A DNA stretch of 32,605 nucleotides from CAXXOK01 sp964497495 (GCA_964497495.1 CAZCCZ010000038.1:1-32605), one strand, 5' to 3'. Counted from the stretch's first letter, positions 6,971 through 18,308 are shown. A program made the numbers and translations. The notes: generated from the letters alone by a model not told the origin.

Positions 6971-7030
6971 AAGGGCGAAAAATCGGCGGCGCGCCGCAGG
7001 ACGGGGTCAATCCCCAAACGGAGGCGGACG

Positions 7031-8896
7031 ATGAAAAAGACTGGCATCCGGCGAGGACTCGCCTTACTGACGGCGCTGTTTTTGCTGCTTCCCGCGGGCG
7101 CGCTGGGTACGGACGCCGCGCCGGACGGCCTGCCCGCGGCGCAGGGGACCGCTCCGCAGGCGGTGCGCGTGCTGCTGACCCGCTTTTCCGCGTTCGATCG
7201 CCTGGATATCACCCTGAACGGCTCCTACAGCGCCGGGTTCGGCGACACGACGCTGATGTTCGGGCGCGGCGCGGACGTGACGGTGCTTTTAAAGAACGGG
7301 CGTCTCTACCTGTATTATATGGACGTGCGGATGGACGCGGGCACGGCGCTTACCCTTTCGCGGCATCCCGTGGAGGCGGGCACGCGCAACGGTCTGGTGT
7401 TCGCCAACAACCCGGCCATCTACGAAGGCGACCTGTCCCTGTCCGTGACGGACGAGGAAGAGCTTTCCATGATCTTGACCCTCGGCGTGGAGGATTACGT
7501 GAAAGGCGTCGTGCCTTACGAGATGAGCGACAGCTTCCCGCTGGAAGCGCTGAAGTCGCAGGCGGTGGCCGCGCGCACGTACGCCGTCAGCAAGGCCGAG
7601 GCAAACGCCGGCAAGGCGTACGATCTGGTGGACAACACCAACGACCAGGTCTACCGCGGCCGCAGGGACGATTATCCCCAGGCGGCGCAGGCCGTGGACG
7701 AGACGCGCGGGGTATGCGGCTTCTACGACGGCGCGCTGGCCATGTGCTATTACAGCGCGAGCAACGGCGGGCAGACGGAACTGGCGGAACACGTGTGGGG
7801 CGAGGCGCTGGGGTATCTGGACATGCGGGACGACCCGTACGACCTGGAAAACCCGCAGAGCAAGGTGCAGAGCGTGACGTTGCCCAAGACCGCCGCGGAG
7901 GTGAAGGACGCGCCCTACGCGCTGCGCCTGCTGCTTTCCACCGAGTTAAAAGATACGCTGGAAGCACAGGGCTACGACGCTTCGCCGGAAAGCCTGCGCG
8001 TGGACGGCGTGACCGCGGTTTGGGCGGATACGCCGATGTACGCCGCCCCCTCGCGGCTGTACACGATGCTGCACATCACGTTCACCTACTCGGCGCGCAC
8101 GCGTACGGATTTTATGCCGGAAGGGGGAACGCCCGCCCCGTCGGCGACTCCGGGCTGGGAGGCGGACGACGACGAGGTGAGCCTTTTCACGCCCGAACCC
8201 ACCCCCGAACCTGCGCCTTCCCCCACGCCGGAGTTTACGCCCACGCCCAGCCCCACGCCCAGCCCGTCGCCCACGCCGACTCCGGCGCCGAGCTACGGCC
8301 CCTTCGTTCCGGCGCAGGCGGCGGTTACGCTGGACATCCCCATTTTCACGGACGCGGAGAAGATGCTCTCGCTGGGTATCAACAGTTACGACAACGAAAT
8401 GATCACCGTAACCGAGCAGGCGGAGGGTTTTACCGTGGAATCCCGCCGGTTCGGCCACGGGGTGGGGCTAAGCCAGCGCGGCGCGCAGTGGATGGCGGGC
8501 GCGTACGGCAAGACCTATACGGAGATCCTTGCCTTCTACTACCCCGGCATGACGCTGATGCGTTACCCCGAAAACGCGCCGACGCTGCCCGCCGTGGAGC
8601 CGCCGCTTTCGGAAACGGCCGGGCCCGTGCCCACGCCTACCCCGCGACCCACTCTGATGCCCGTTTCCGAGACGCTGCCGGATAGCGCGTGGTTCGCGGA
8701 AGTGACCGGGATCGACGACGATTCCACCCTGAACCTGCGCGCCTCGCCGGATACTACGGGCGACGTCCTGATGCGGCTGTATAAAAACCAGAGGCTGATC
8801 GTGCTGGAGGAGTGCCCGCAAGAGGGCTGGGTGCACGTGAAAACGGACGCGGTGGAAGGCTACGTGATGGAGAAATTCCTGACGGTCGTCCAGTAA
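7031..8896 (+). CDS. Secreted SpoIID/LytB-domain protein with C-terminal SH3 domain
   Basis: 621-residue exported protein. A signal peptide covers residues 1-27 (basic MKKTGIRR start, Leu/Ala core, AGALG end). The SpoIID domain, known in sporulators as a peptidoglycan lytic transglycosylase, begins near residue 145; VVPYEM (Glu164) matches the catalytic Glu region, followed by ALKSQAVAARTYA and YYSASNGG. A Pro/Thr/Ser-rich linker (about 388-423, repeated PTP/PSP units) interrupts the domain before its conserved end GHGVGLSQRGAQ (about 474-485). A bacterial SH3 domain occupies about 557-621 (STLNLRASP to GYVMEKFL). GGAGG lies 6 bases upstream of the ATG. Probably a cell-wall remodelling enzyme; sporulation-specific function is not shown. 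Confidence 0.87.
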   Translation: MKKTGIRRGLALLTALFLLLPAGALGTDAAPDGLPAAQGTAPQAVRVLLTRFSAFDRLDITLNGSYSAGFGDTTLMFGRGADVTVLLKNGRLYLYYMDVRMDAGTALTLSRHPVEAGTRNGLVFANNPAIYEGDLSLSVTDEEELSMILTLGVEDYVKGVVPYEMSDSFPLEALKSQAVAARTYAVSKAEANAGKAYDLVDNTNDQVYRGRRDDYPQAAQAVDETRGVCGFYDGALAMCYYSASNGGQTELAEHVWGEALGYLDMRDDPYDLENPQSKVQSVTLPKTAAEVKDAPYALRLLLSTELKDTLEAQGYDASPESLRVDGVTAVWADTPMYAAPSRLYTMLHITFTYSARTRTDFMPEGGTPAPSATPGWEADDDEVSLFTPEPTPEPAPSPTPEFTPTPSPTPSPSPTPTPAPSYGPFVPAQAAVTLDIPIFTDAEKMLSLGINSYDNEMITVTEQAEGFTVESRRFGHGVGLSQRGAQWMAGAYGKTYTEILAFYYPGMTLMRYPENAPTLPAVEPPLSETAGPVPTPTPRPTLMPVSETLPDSAWFAEVTGIDDDSTLNLRASPDTTGDVLMRLYKNQRLIVLEECPQEGWVHVKTDAVEGYVMEKFLTVVQ

Positions 8897-8928
8897 GGTG
8901 CCGCGCGCCCTGTGCGCGGCGCGGGGGA

Positions 8929-8957
8929 TTGACAGAACGAGGAGCATCGGGTATCGT
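8929..8957 (+). promoter_or_regulatory. Promoter of udk
   Basis: Consensus -35 TTGACA (8929-8934) and -10 TATCGT (8952-8957) with a 17-bp spacer, just after the preceding stop. A GCCGCGC/GCGCGGC stem without a T-run lies between the stop and the -35. Confidence 0.7.
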
Positions 8958-8988
8958 TTGTAAAAACGGGGTAAAGAGGTCGGATACG

Positions 8989-9615
8989 ATGCTGATCATC
9001 GGGATTTGCGGGGCGAGCGGCAGCGGCAAGAGCACCCTCGCGGCGGAACTGTGCAACGCTATCGGCGACGGGTGTATGGTCATCAACCACGATTGCTATT
9101 ACCGGGACCATCCGCACCTCTCCTTTCAGGAGCGAGCGCTGCTCAACTACGATGAGCCGGGCATCTTCGACCACGAGTTGTTTTTGCAGGACATGAAAGC
9201 GCTGCTGGCGGGCGAACCCATTACCCGCAAGGCGTACGACTATTCGCTGCACCGCCGCGCCGACCGTGACGACGAGCTGATTTTCCCTTCGGACGTGCTG
9301 ATTATCGAAGGCATTCACGTGTTTTACGACGAGCGGCTGTGCGAGCTGATGTTCCTGAAGCTTTACATGAGCGTGGAGCCGGATATCTGCCTGCTGCGCC
9401 GCATCACGCGTGACATCAACGAGCGCGGCCGCTCCATCGACAACATCAGCGTGCAGTACCTGTCCACCGTCAAGCCCATGTACGACAGGCACATCCGCAA
9501 CTATATCGACCTTGCGGACGTCATCGTGGCCCACGGCGGGCGTAACGCGCGCATCGTGGATATTCTGGCCGGATACGTGCGGGACGAGTTGGGAAGCCGT
9601 AAGACGGAAGGGTAA
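8989..9615 (+). CDS. udk: Uridine kinase (uridine/cytidine phosphorylation)
   Basis: Pyrimidine salvage enzyme that phosphorylates uridine and cytidine to UMP and CMP; cytoplasmic. The 208-residue length is standard. The P-loop GASGSGKST is at residues 7-15; NHDCYYRD carries the base-binding region; LIIEGIHVFYDERL is the Walker B-like segment; RRITRDINERGR is the lid with the conserved arginines. The start at 8989 is supported by AAAGAGG about 9 bases upstream and the canonical MLIIGICGASGSGKS opening; the frame is open upstream into the previous gene but without similarity. Monocistronic between its own promoter and terminator. Confidence 0.93.
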   Translation: MLIIGICGASGSGKSTLAAELCNAIGDGCMVINHDCYYRDHPHLSFQERALLNYDEPGIFDHELFLQDMKALLAGEPITRKAYDYSLHRRADRDDELIFPSDVLIIEGIHVFYDERLCELMFLKLYMSVEPDICLLRRITRDINERGRSIDNISVQYLSTVKPMYDRHIRNYIDLADVIVAHGGRNARIVDILAGYVRDELGSRKTEG

Positions 9616-9643
9616 GCCCCGCCGGGCAACTCCTGTGAAACAG

Positions 9644-9668
9644 ACCGAAGCCGTACGGCTTCGGTTTT
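9644..9668 (+). terminator. Intrinsic terminator of udk
   Basis: A perfect 22-base palindrome (ACCGAAGCCGT and its complement, 9644-9665) runs directly into TTTTAT. It lies 28 bases after the udk stop codon. Confidence 0.9.
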
Positions 9669-9714
9669 ATCAATATCCGGGTTTGGATACGAGAACAAAT
9701 TTTCGCATCGGGCT

Positions 9715-9742
9715 TTGAAATTTAAGTTTTCTGTGGTATACT
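9715..9742 (+). promoter_or_regulatory. Promoter of the DUF362 gene
   Basis: TTGAAA (9715-9720) and TATACT (9737-9742), 16-bp spacer, 34 bases upstream of the chosen start. Confidence 0.7.
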
Positions 9743-9776
9743 CGTTCCATCCCGAACATGGAGGATGGTTGCCGAT

Positions 9777-10892
9777 ATGGAAAAAGCCAAGGTCTATTTC
9801 TCGGATTTCCGCACGACGGGCGGCACGAACCTTACGGAAAAACTGCGCCGGCTGATCCAGAAAGCCGGCATGATGGACATGCCGCTGGACGGCAAAATGA
9901 CGGCAATTAAAATCCACTTCGGCGAACCGGGCAACCTTGCCTTCCTGCGCCACCAGTACGCCAAAACCGTGGCGGACGCCCTGAAGAAGATCGGCGCGCA
10001 TCCCTTCCTGACGGATTGCAACACCCTCTACCCCGGCATGCGCCGCAACGCGCTGGATCATCTGGAAGCCGCGTACCTCAACGGCTTTTCGCCCATGCAG
10101 ACGGGCTGCCACGTGATCATCGCGGACGGGCTGCTGGGCACGGATTTCGTCAGCGTGCCCGTGAAGGGCGTGTACTGCGACCACGCGCTGATCGGCCGCG
10201 CGGCGGTGGACGCGGAGGCGATCGTGAGCCTTACCCATTTCAAATGCCACGAGGGTACCGGCATCGGCGGAACGCTGAAGAACATCGGCATGGGGCTTGG
10301 TTCCACGGCAGGCAAGCGGGACATGCATTGCGACGGCAAACCCACGATAGACGAGGCCGCCTGCGTTGGCTGCGGCATGTGCGCGAAGCAGTGCGGTTCC
10401 GACGCCATCACCTTCGAGGACACGCCCAAGGGCCGCAAGGCGAGAATCGACCAGGAAAAGTGTTCCGGCTGCGAACGTTGCGTGGGCGCCTGCTACAAGC
10501 AGGGCGCCATCGGCGGGGCGGACGGCGGCGCCGACCTGCTGTGCTGCAAGATCAGCGAATACGCGCTGGCCGCGTTGCAGGGCAAGCCGCACTTCCACAT
10601 CTCGCTGGTCATGGATATTTCCCCGCTTTGCGACTGCTACGGCAGCAACGACGCGCCCGTGCTGCCGGACATCGGCATGTTCGCCAGCTTCGACCCCGTG
10701 GCGCTGGACACCGCCTGCGCGGAGGCGGCGCTGAAGACGCAGCCCCTGCCCAACAGCGCGCTGGCGAAGGTAAAGCATCCCACCGGCGACCATTTCCACG
10801 ACCTGCACCCCGTGACGAACTGGCGCGTGGGCGTGGAACATGCGCAGCGGATCGGGCTGGGCACGACGGAATACGAGCTGATCAGGGTATGA
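9777..10892 (+). CDS. DUF362 protein with two [4Fe-4S] ferredoxin motifs
   Basis: 371-residue cytoplasmic iron-sulfur protein. The N-terminal and C-terminal parts form the DUF362 domain (KIHFGEPGN, FLTDCNTLY, FKCHEGTGIGGTLKNIGMGLG, then the ASFDPVALD segment). Inserted at about residues 195-260 are two classic ferredoxin motifs, CVGCGMCAKQC and CSGCERCVGAC, each able to hold a [4Fe-4S] cluster. The start at 9777 is preferred to the ATG at 9765, because GGAGG (9760-9764) abuts the latter. Family members are thought to act in electron transfer but have no defined reaction. Flanked by its own promoter and terminator. Confidence 0.86.
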   Translation: MEKAKVYFSDFRTTGGTNLTEKLRRLIQKAGMMDMPLDGKMTAIKIHFGEPGNLAFLRHQYAKTVADALKKIGAHPFLTDCNTLYPGMRRNALDHLEAAYLNGFSPMQTGCHVIIADGLLGTDFVSVPVKGVYCDHALIGRAAVDAEAIVSLTHFKCHEGTGIGGTLKNIGMGLGSTAGKRDMHCDGKPTIDEAACVGCGMCAKQCGSDAITFEDTPKGRKARIDQEKCSGCERCVGACYKQGAIGGADGGADLLCCKISEYALAALQGKPHFHISLVMDISPLCDCYGSNDAPVLPDIGMFASFDPVALDTACAEAALKTQPLPNSALAKVKHPTGDHFHDLHPVTNWRVGVEHAQRIGLGTTEYELIRV

Positions 10893-10897
10893 TATCG

Positions 10898-10918
10898 GGG
10901 GCCTTTGCGCCCCTTTTT
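10898..10918 (+). terminator. Intrinsic terminator of the DUF362 gene
   Basis: Short GGGGC/GCCCC stem (10898-10902 with 10909-10913) followed by TTTTT, starting 6 bases after the stop codon. Confidence 0.7.
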
Positions 10919-10921
10919 GGA

Positions 10922-10935
10922 AGAACTGACGTTCC
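10922..10935 (+). promoter_or_regulatory. SOS (LexA) box-like operator upstream of uvrA
   Basis: AGAACTGACGTTCC contains GAAC-N4-GTTC, the core of the Gram-positive LexA/DinR box (CGAACRNRYGTTYG). A candidate -35 (TTGGAA, 10917-10922) overlaps its left edge and a possible -10 (GGATAC, 10941-10946) follows, so a bound repressor would cover the promoter. uvrA is LexA-controlled in many bacteria. The promoter hexamers are weak matches; the operator core is exact. Confidence 0.65.
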
Positions 10936-10974
10936 CGTACGGATACGGAATACGGCATCAAGGAGAGTTGCCCC

Positions 10975-13821
<2,847 letters not shown>

Positions 13822-13826
13822 CGAAG

Positions 13827-13864
13827 GCGGCGCGGGATTCCGTTTGAACTCCGCGCCGCGTTTT
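13827..13864 (+). terminator. Intrinsic terminator of uvrA
   Basis: A perfect 9-bp stem GCGGCGCGG/CCGCGCCGC (13827-13835 with 13851-13859) is followed by GTTTT. Its 15-base loop contains the -35 of the next gene. Confidence 0.75.
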
Positions 13865-13872
13865 GCTATAAT
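13844..13872 (+). promoter_or_regulatory. Promoter of the beta-CASP nuclease gene
   Basis: TTGAAC (13844-13849) and a perfect TATAAT (13867-13872), 17-bp spacer. The -35 sits in the loop of the uvrA terminator, and the -10 lies just past its T-run. Confidence 0.85.
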
Positions 13873-13933
13873 GCCCCACAGGGAGACATGGGTTTCAAAA
13901 TTCAAACAGGCAACGATCAATGGAGGCACACCG

Positions 13934-15598
13934 ATGAAGCTGACCTTTCTGGGCGCGGCGCGCGAGGTGACCGGAAGCCGGTATTTTCTGGAGGCATGCG
14001 GAAAAAACATCCTGATCGACTACGGCATGGAGCAGGGCGCGAACGTGTACGAAAACATGCCCTTGCCCGTTTCCGCGTCCGCCGTGGACTACGTTTTCCT
14101 GACCCACGCGCATATCGACCACAGCGGCTGGCTGCCGCTCCTGTACAAGCAGGGTTTCCGGGGCGCGATCTATACGACGGAGGCTACGCAGGATCTGTGC
14201 GCCATCATGCTCATGGACTCCGCGCATATACAGGAGATGGAGGCGGAGTGGCGGAACCGCAAGGGGAAGCGCAGCGGCGCGGAACCCGCGGAGCCGCTGT
14301 ACACCACGGAACAGGCGTCCGAGACGATGAAGTTGTTCAAGCCCTGCAAGTACGATCAGTCCGTGTCCGTATGCGACGGAATTTCTATCCGGCTGGTGGA
14401 CGTGGGGCACCTGCTGGGGTCGGCCTCCATCGTGGTCACGGTGACGGAGGATGGGAAAACACAGGAGGTCGCCTTCTCCGGCGACATCGGCAACGCCAAC
14501 CAGCCGCTGTTGCGCGACCCGGAATACATCGCCCGCGCCGATTACGTGGTGATGGAGTCCACCTACGGCAACCGCAGCCACGGCCCCGTGCCGGATTACG
14601 TGAGCGATCTCGTGGATATCCTGAAAACCACCTTCGCGCGGGGCGGCAACGTGGTGGTGCCGAGCTTCGCGGTGGGCCGCACGCAGGAGTTGCTGTACTT
14701 TTTCCGGCAGATCAAGCAGGACGGGCTGCTGAAGGATTTCCCGGATTTCCCCGTATACGTGGATAGCCCGCTGGCGGTGGAAGCCACTGAAATTTTCAAC
14801 GAGCACATGTACGACTGCATGGACGAAGTCACGCTCGCGCTGATCAAACAGGGAATCAACCCCATCAAGTTTCCCAACCTGCACACCACCGTTACCGCGG
14901 ACGACAGCAAGCAGATCAACGAGGAGCCTACTCCCAAGGTCATCCTGTCCGCCAGCGGCATGTGCGACGCGGGCCGTATCCGCCACCATCTGAAGCACAA
15001 TCTGTGGCGGCCGGAGAGTACCGTGCTGTTCGTGGGTTATCAGGGCGAGGGCACGCTGGGGCGGCTGTTGGTGGACGGCGCGAAGCGGGTGAAAATTTTC
15101 GGCGAGGAGATCACCGTGAACGCGGAAATCCGGCAACTGGCCGGCATCAGCGGCCACGCGGACGAGAACGGGCTGCTCAAGTGGATCGGGAGCTTCCAGG
15201 GGGACATCCGGCACGTGTTCGTAACCCACGGGGAGGACAGCGTGGCGGAAGGCTTCGCCAAGCGCCTGCATGACGAGCTGGGCCGCAACGCCACCGCCCC
15301 TTACAACGGCGAATGCTGGGACCTGACCGGCGACGCACTTCTGCGGGAGGGCAGCCGCCGGAAAGTGGAGCGCAGGACGCCGGAGGAAACTTTGGAGAAT
15401 GAGCCCGCGCCGAGAGAAGCGCGCGGCGAACGTCCGCAGGCCGCGCCCCGGGCGGAAGGCACGCCCTACGGAGAATTGCTTACCGCCGCCCTGCGCCTGA
15501 ACGAGTTGGTGGAAGGCATGCGGGACGGTTCCAGGAAGAACCAGAGCAAGCTCGCGGCTTCTCTGTACGGGCTGATTCAAAAATACGGCAAGCGCTGA
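13934..15598 (+). CDS. Metallo-beta-lactamase/beta-CASP RNase-like protein
   Basis: 554-residue cytoplasmic protein of the YsdB/CPSF73-like beta-CASP group, expected to be a zinc-dependent RNA endonuclease or exonuclease. Motif 2 is THAHIDHSG (about residues 61-69); the Asp motif is FSGDIGN; the beta-CASP region carries ESTYGNR, PSFAVGRTQEL and SASGMCDAGRIRHHL; the terminal SGHAD is motif C. After about residue 475 comes a charged, Pro/Ala-rich linker and a short helical tail, not part of the core fold. GGAGG lies 7 bases upstream of the ATG at 13934. The gene ends 56 bases before the GH3 gene, which may be co-transcribed. Actual RNA substrates are unknown. Confidence 0.9.
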   Translation: MKLTFLGAAREVTGSRYFLEACGKNILIDYGMEQGANVYENMPLPVSASAVDYVFLTHAHIDHSGWLPLLYKQGFRGAIYTTEATQDLCAIMLMDSAHIQEMEAEWRNRKGKRSGAEPAEPLYTTEQASETMKLFKPCKYDQSVSVCDGISIRLVDVGHLLGSASIVVTVTEDGKTQEVAFSGDIGNANQPLLRDPEYIARADYVVMESTYGNRSHGPVPDYVSDLVDILKTTFARGGNVVVPSFAVGRTQELLYFFRQIKQDGLLKDFPDFPVYVDSPLAVEATEIFNEHMYDCMDEVTLALIKQGINPIKFPNLHTTVTADDSKQINEEPTPKVILSASGMCDAGRIRHHLKHNLWRPESTVLFVGYQGEGTLGRLLVDGAKRVKIFGEEITVNAEIRQLAGISGHADENGLLKWIGSFQGDIRHVFVTHGEDSVAEGFAKRLHDELGRNATAPYNGECWDLTGDALLREGSRRKVERRTPEETLENEPAPREARGERPQAAPRAEGTPYGELLTAALRLNELVEGMRDGSRKNQSKLAASLYGLIQKYGKR

Positions 15599-15654
15599 CG
15601 ACGTTAATACTGCGAAAAATATCAGGCAAAAACGATACCCGGAGGGATCACGCG

Positions 15655-17733
15655 ATGAACAGGGAACAGGCACGGAAACTCGCCCATGAGCTGGTTTCCC
15701 AAATGACGCTGGAGGAGAAGGCTTCCCAACTGCGTTACCAGGCGCCCGCGGTGCCCAGACTGGGCGTACCCGCCTACAACTGGTGGAACGAGGCGCTGCA
15801 CGGCGTTGCCCGCGCGGGCACGGCCACCGTGTTCCCACAGGCGATCGGCATGGCCGCCGCCTTCGACGAAACGCTGGTCGCCGCGGAGGCGGACGTCGTT
15901 TCCACCGAGGCGCGCGCGAAATACAACATGCAGTCCTCGCACGGCGACCGGGACATCTATAAGGGACTCACCATGTGGTCGCCCAACGTGAACATTTTCC
16001 GGGACCCCCGCTGGGGCCGCGGACAGGAAACCTACGGGGAGGACCCGTTCCTGACGGCCCGGCTGGGCGTCGCGTTCGTGAAGGGCCTGCAGGGGAACGG
16101 CAAGACGCTCAAGACCGCCGCCTGCGCCAAACACTTCGCCGTGCATTCGGGACCGGAGGCCGTGCGCCACAGCTTCGACGCGAAGGTGTCGAAGAAAGAC
16201 TTGCGGGAAACCTACCTGCCCGCGTTCAAGGCGCTGGTGCGGGAGGCGAAGGTGGAAAGCGTGATGGGCGCGTACAACCGCGTCAACGGGGAACCCGCCT
16301 GCGGCAGCAAAACGCTGCTCCGGGACATCCTGCGGGACGAGTGGGGCTTCGAGGGCCACGTCGTCAGCGATTGCTGGGCTTTGAGGGATTTTCACGAGCA
16401 CCATCACGTTACCGACACCGCGCCGGAAAGCGCCGCCCTGGCCATGCGGAACGGATGCGACCTCAACTGCGGCGAGGTGTACCTGCAGGTGCTGGCCGCC
16501 TATCAGGAAGGGCGGATCACGGAGGAGCAGATCACCACGGCGTGCGAGCGGCTGATGACCACGCGCTATCTGCTGGGCGTGCTGGGCGGGGAGGGTTCCG
16601 AGTACGATTCCATCCCCTACGAGGCCAACGATACGGACGAGCACGCGGCGCTGGCGCTGAAGGCCGCGGAGAAGTGCATGGTGCTGCTGAAAAACGACGG
16701 TACGCTGCCGCTGGACATCGGCAGCCTGAAAAGCGTCGGCGTCATCGGGCCCAACGCCGACAGCGTGGCGTGCCTGGAAGGCAACTACAACGGCACCTCC
16801 TCCCGCTACGTTACCTATCTGGAGGGTATCCGCGCCGCCTGCGGGGGAAAGGCCCGCGTGTACTACGCGCAGGGCTGCCACCTGTACAAAGACCGCACCA
16901 GCAACCTGGCGCAGGCGGACGACCGTTTGGCCGAGGCCGCGGCCGTGGCGGAACGCTGCGACGTGAACATCCTCTGCCTCGGGCTGGACGCGACGCTGGA
17001 AGGCGAGGAAGGCGACACCGGCAACGAGTATTCCTCCGGAGACAAGCGCGACCTGCTCCTGCCGCCCAGCCAGCAGAGACTGATGGCTCGCGTGCTGGCG
17101 GCCGGCAAGCCGGTGGTGGTGGTACTGTCCGTTGGCAGCGCGTTGGCGGTGGATGCCGGCAACGCCCTGCTGCAGGCGTGGTATCCGGGCGAGGCGGGCG
17201 GCACGGCGCTGGCGCGCATCCTGTTCGGCCGGACGTCGCCGGGCGGGCGCCTGCCCGTAACCTTCTACCGCGGCGTCAGCGATTTGCCGGATTTCGAGGA
17301 TTACGCCATGGCCAACCGCACCTACCGCTACTTCACGGGCGAACCGCTTTACCCGTTCGGCTTCGGCCTGAGCTACGCGCGCTTCGCCTATTCCAGTGCG
17401 CGCTACGAGAACGGAACGGTGCGCGTGACGGTGGAAAACAGGGGTGAAATGAGCGCGGACGAAGTGGTACAGGTCTACGCGAAGGATCACAATTCGCCCT
17501 TCGCCGTGCGCAACCACAGCCTGTGCGCCTTCAAGCGCGTCACGCTGGCGGCGGGGGAAAAGGCGGAAGTGTCGCTGCCGATTCCCGACGAGGCCTTCGC
17601 CGCTTTCGACGACGAGGGAAAGCTTACGACGCTCGGCAAACGCTTCACTCTTTCCGTGGGCGGCAGCCAGCCGGACGCGCGCAGCGCGGCGCTGGCGGGG
17701 CAAAAGCCGCTGGAAATTGAAGTGCGGCGGTAA
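15655..17733 (+). CDS. Glycoside hydrolase family 3, beta-xylosidase/glucosidase-like
   Basis: 692-residue retaining exo-glycosidase. The N-terminal TIM barrel includes NWWNEALHGVA (typical of the beta-xylosidase branch), FRDPRWGRGQETYGEDP, KHFAVHSGPE and VVSDCWA near residue 237-243, whose Asp is the expected nucleophile. The C-terminal sandwich has GLDATLEGEEGD, whose Glu is the candidate acid/base, followed by a fibronectin-III-like domain (VTVENRGEMSADEVVQVY). No signal peptide, so it should act on imported oligosaccharides. GGAGGG precedes the ATG. No sugar transporter or regulator is adjacent. Substrate specificity (xylose versus glucose) cannot be settled by eye. Confidence 0.92.
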   Translation: MNREQARKLAHELVSQMTLEEKASQLRYQAPAVPRLGVPAYNWWNEALHGVARAGTATVFPQAIGMAAAFDETLVAAEADVVSTEARAKYNMQSSHGDRDIYKGLTMWSPNVNIFRDPRWGRGQETYGEDPFLTARLGVAFVKGLQGNGKTLKTAACAKHFAVHSGPEAVRHSFDAKVSKKDLRETYLPAFKALVREAKVESVMGAYNRVNGEPACGSKTLLRDILRDEWGFEGHVVSDCWALRDFHEHHHVTDTAPESAALAMRNGCDLNCGEVYLQVLAAYQEGRITEEQITTACERLMTTRYLLGVLGGEGSEYDSIPYEANDTDEHAALALKAAEKCMVLLKNDGTLPLDIGSLKSVGVIGPNADSVACLEGNYNGTSSRYVTYLEGIRAACGGKARVYYAQGCHLYKDRTSNLAQADDRLAEAAAVAERCDVNILCLGLDATLEGEEGDTGNEYSSGDKRDLLLPPSQQRLMARVLAAGKPVVVVLSVGSALAVDAGNALLQAWYPGEAGGTALARILFGRTSPGGRLPVTFYRGVSDLPDFEDYAMANRTYRYFTGEPLYPFGFGLSYARFAYSSARYENGTVRVTVENRGEMSADEVVQVYAKDHNSPFAVRNHSLCAFKRVTLAAGEKAEVSLPIPDEAFAAFDDEGKLTTLGKRFTLSVGGSQPDARSAALAGQKPLEIEVRR

Positions 17734-17760
17734 CGCCCCGTATTGACCGTAAACCCAAAA

Positions 17761-17788
17761 GCCGCCGCGTCCGAACGGATGCGGCGGC
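17761..17788. terminator. Bidirectional terminator between the GH3 gene and the oadB unit
   Basis: A 12-bp stem GCCGCCGCGTCC/GGATGCGGCGGC with a GAAC loop (one mismatch) is followed by CTTCTTGATTCTTT on the plus strand and by TTTTGGG on the minus strand. It lies 27 bases after the GH3 stop and 24 bases after the stop of the minus-strand membrane gene. Confidence 0.88.
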
Positions 17789-17812
17789 CTTCTTGATTCT
17801 TTCGATGCTGTT

Positions 17813-18304
17813 CTATTTGGCGGGCTCCAGCGCGGCGACCATCCGGTCGTTGCTCAGCACCCTCACGCGGGAGCCGGCCGGCAGGTCCGGCGGCGTCTTA
17901 AGCGCATCCAGATAAAACGTACGGTCGTCCTCCGGCGCGTCTTTATCGCCTACGTTCATCGTGACCGTGCGGCAGTCCAAACCGTCCTTGTCGGCTACGG
18001 CCACGCTGATCTCCTTGAGCACGCCCACGGTTTCGCGCTTGTTGCCGTCCAGCATGTAGGCCACGTGACGCTTGTACAGGCTTACGGGCCGCAGGTAAAC
18101 CCCCTGGAAGAAAAGGAAATACGAGCCGCCCGCCAGCGTAAGGAGCCCCGTCCAGATCCAGCCGCTCGTATCGTGCCGGAGACGGTACCATACGAAGGAT
18201 CCTACGGACGCCAGCAGCAGAACCACCGTGGGTACGATAACGATCCACAGGCGCCGCACGCGCTCCGCGGCAACCTCCGCGCGGTCTTGCTCCGAATAAA
18301 GCAT
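17813..18304 (-). CDS. Unknown two-helix membrane protein downstream of the decarboxylase subunits
   Basis: 163 residues, not recognised. A short charged N-terminus precedes two hydrophobic helices (about 19-41 and 47-68). A soluble C-terminal part of about 90 residues is rich in beta-type sequence and ends in LPAGSRVRVLSNDRMVAALEPA, loosely reminiscent of small beta-barrel domains. GGAG lies 7 bases upstream of the ATG, and the gene begins 4 bases after the OadG-like stop, so the two are probably translationally coupled. Position suggests a role with the Na+ pump, for instance assembly or a missing accessory subunit, but there is no sequence proof. It has no biotin-attachment motif. Confidence 0.75.
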   Translation of the reverse strand: MLYSEQDRAEVAAERVRRLWIVIVPTVVLLLASVGSFVWYRLRHDTSGWIWTGLLTLAGGSYFLFFQGVYLRPVSLYKRHVAYMLDGNKRETVGVLKEISVAVADKDGLDCRTVTMNVGDKDAPEDDRTFYLDALKTPPDLPAGSRVRVLSNDRMVAALEPAK

Positions 18305-18308
18305 GAGC

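Noticed and set aside
6747..7034. 95-codon plus-strand frame between the serine hydrolase and SpoIID-domain genes
   Set aside because: It spans the promoter and Shine-Dalgarno of the next gene and overlaps its start; Arg/Pro-rich without similarity.
8086..8274. Repeated Pro/Thr codons in the SpoIID-domain gene, first considered as a DNA repeat array or CRISPR-like tract
   Set aside because: Units are short codon repeats encoding a protein linker, with no spacers.
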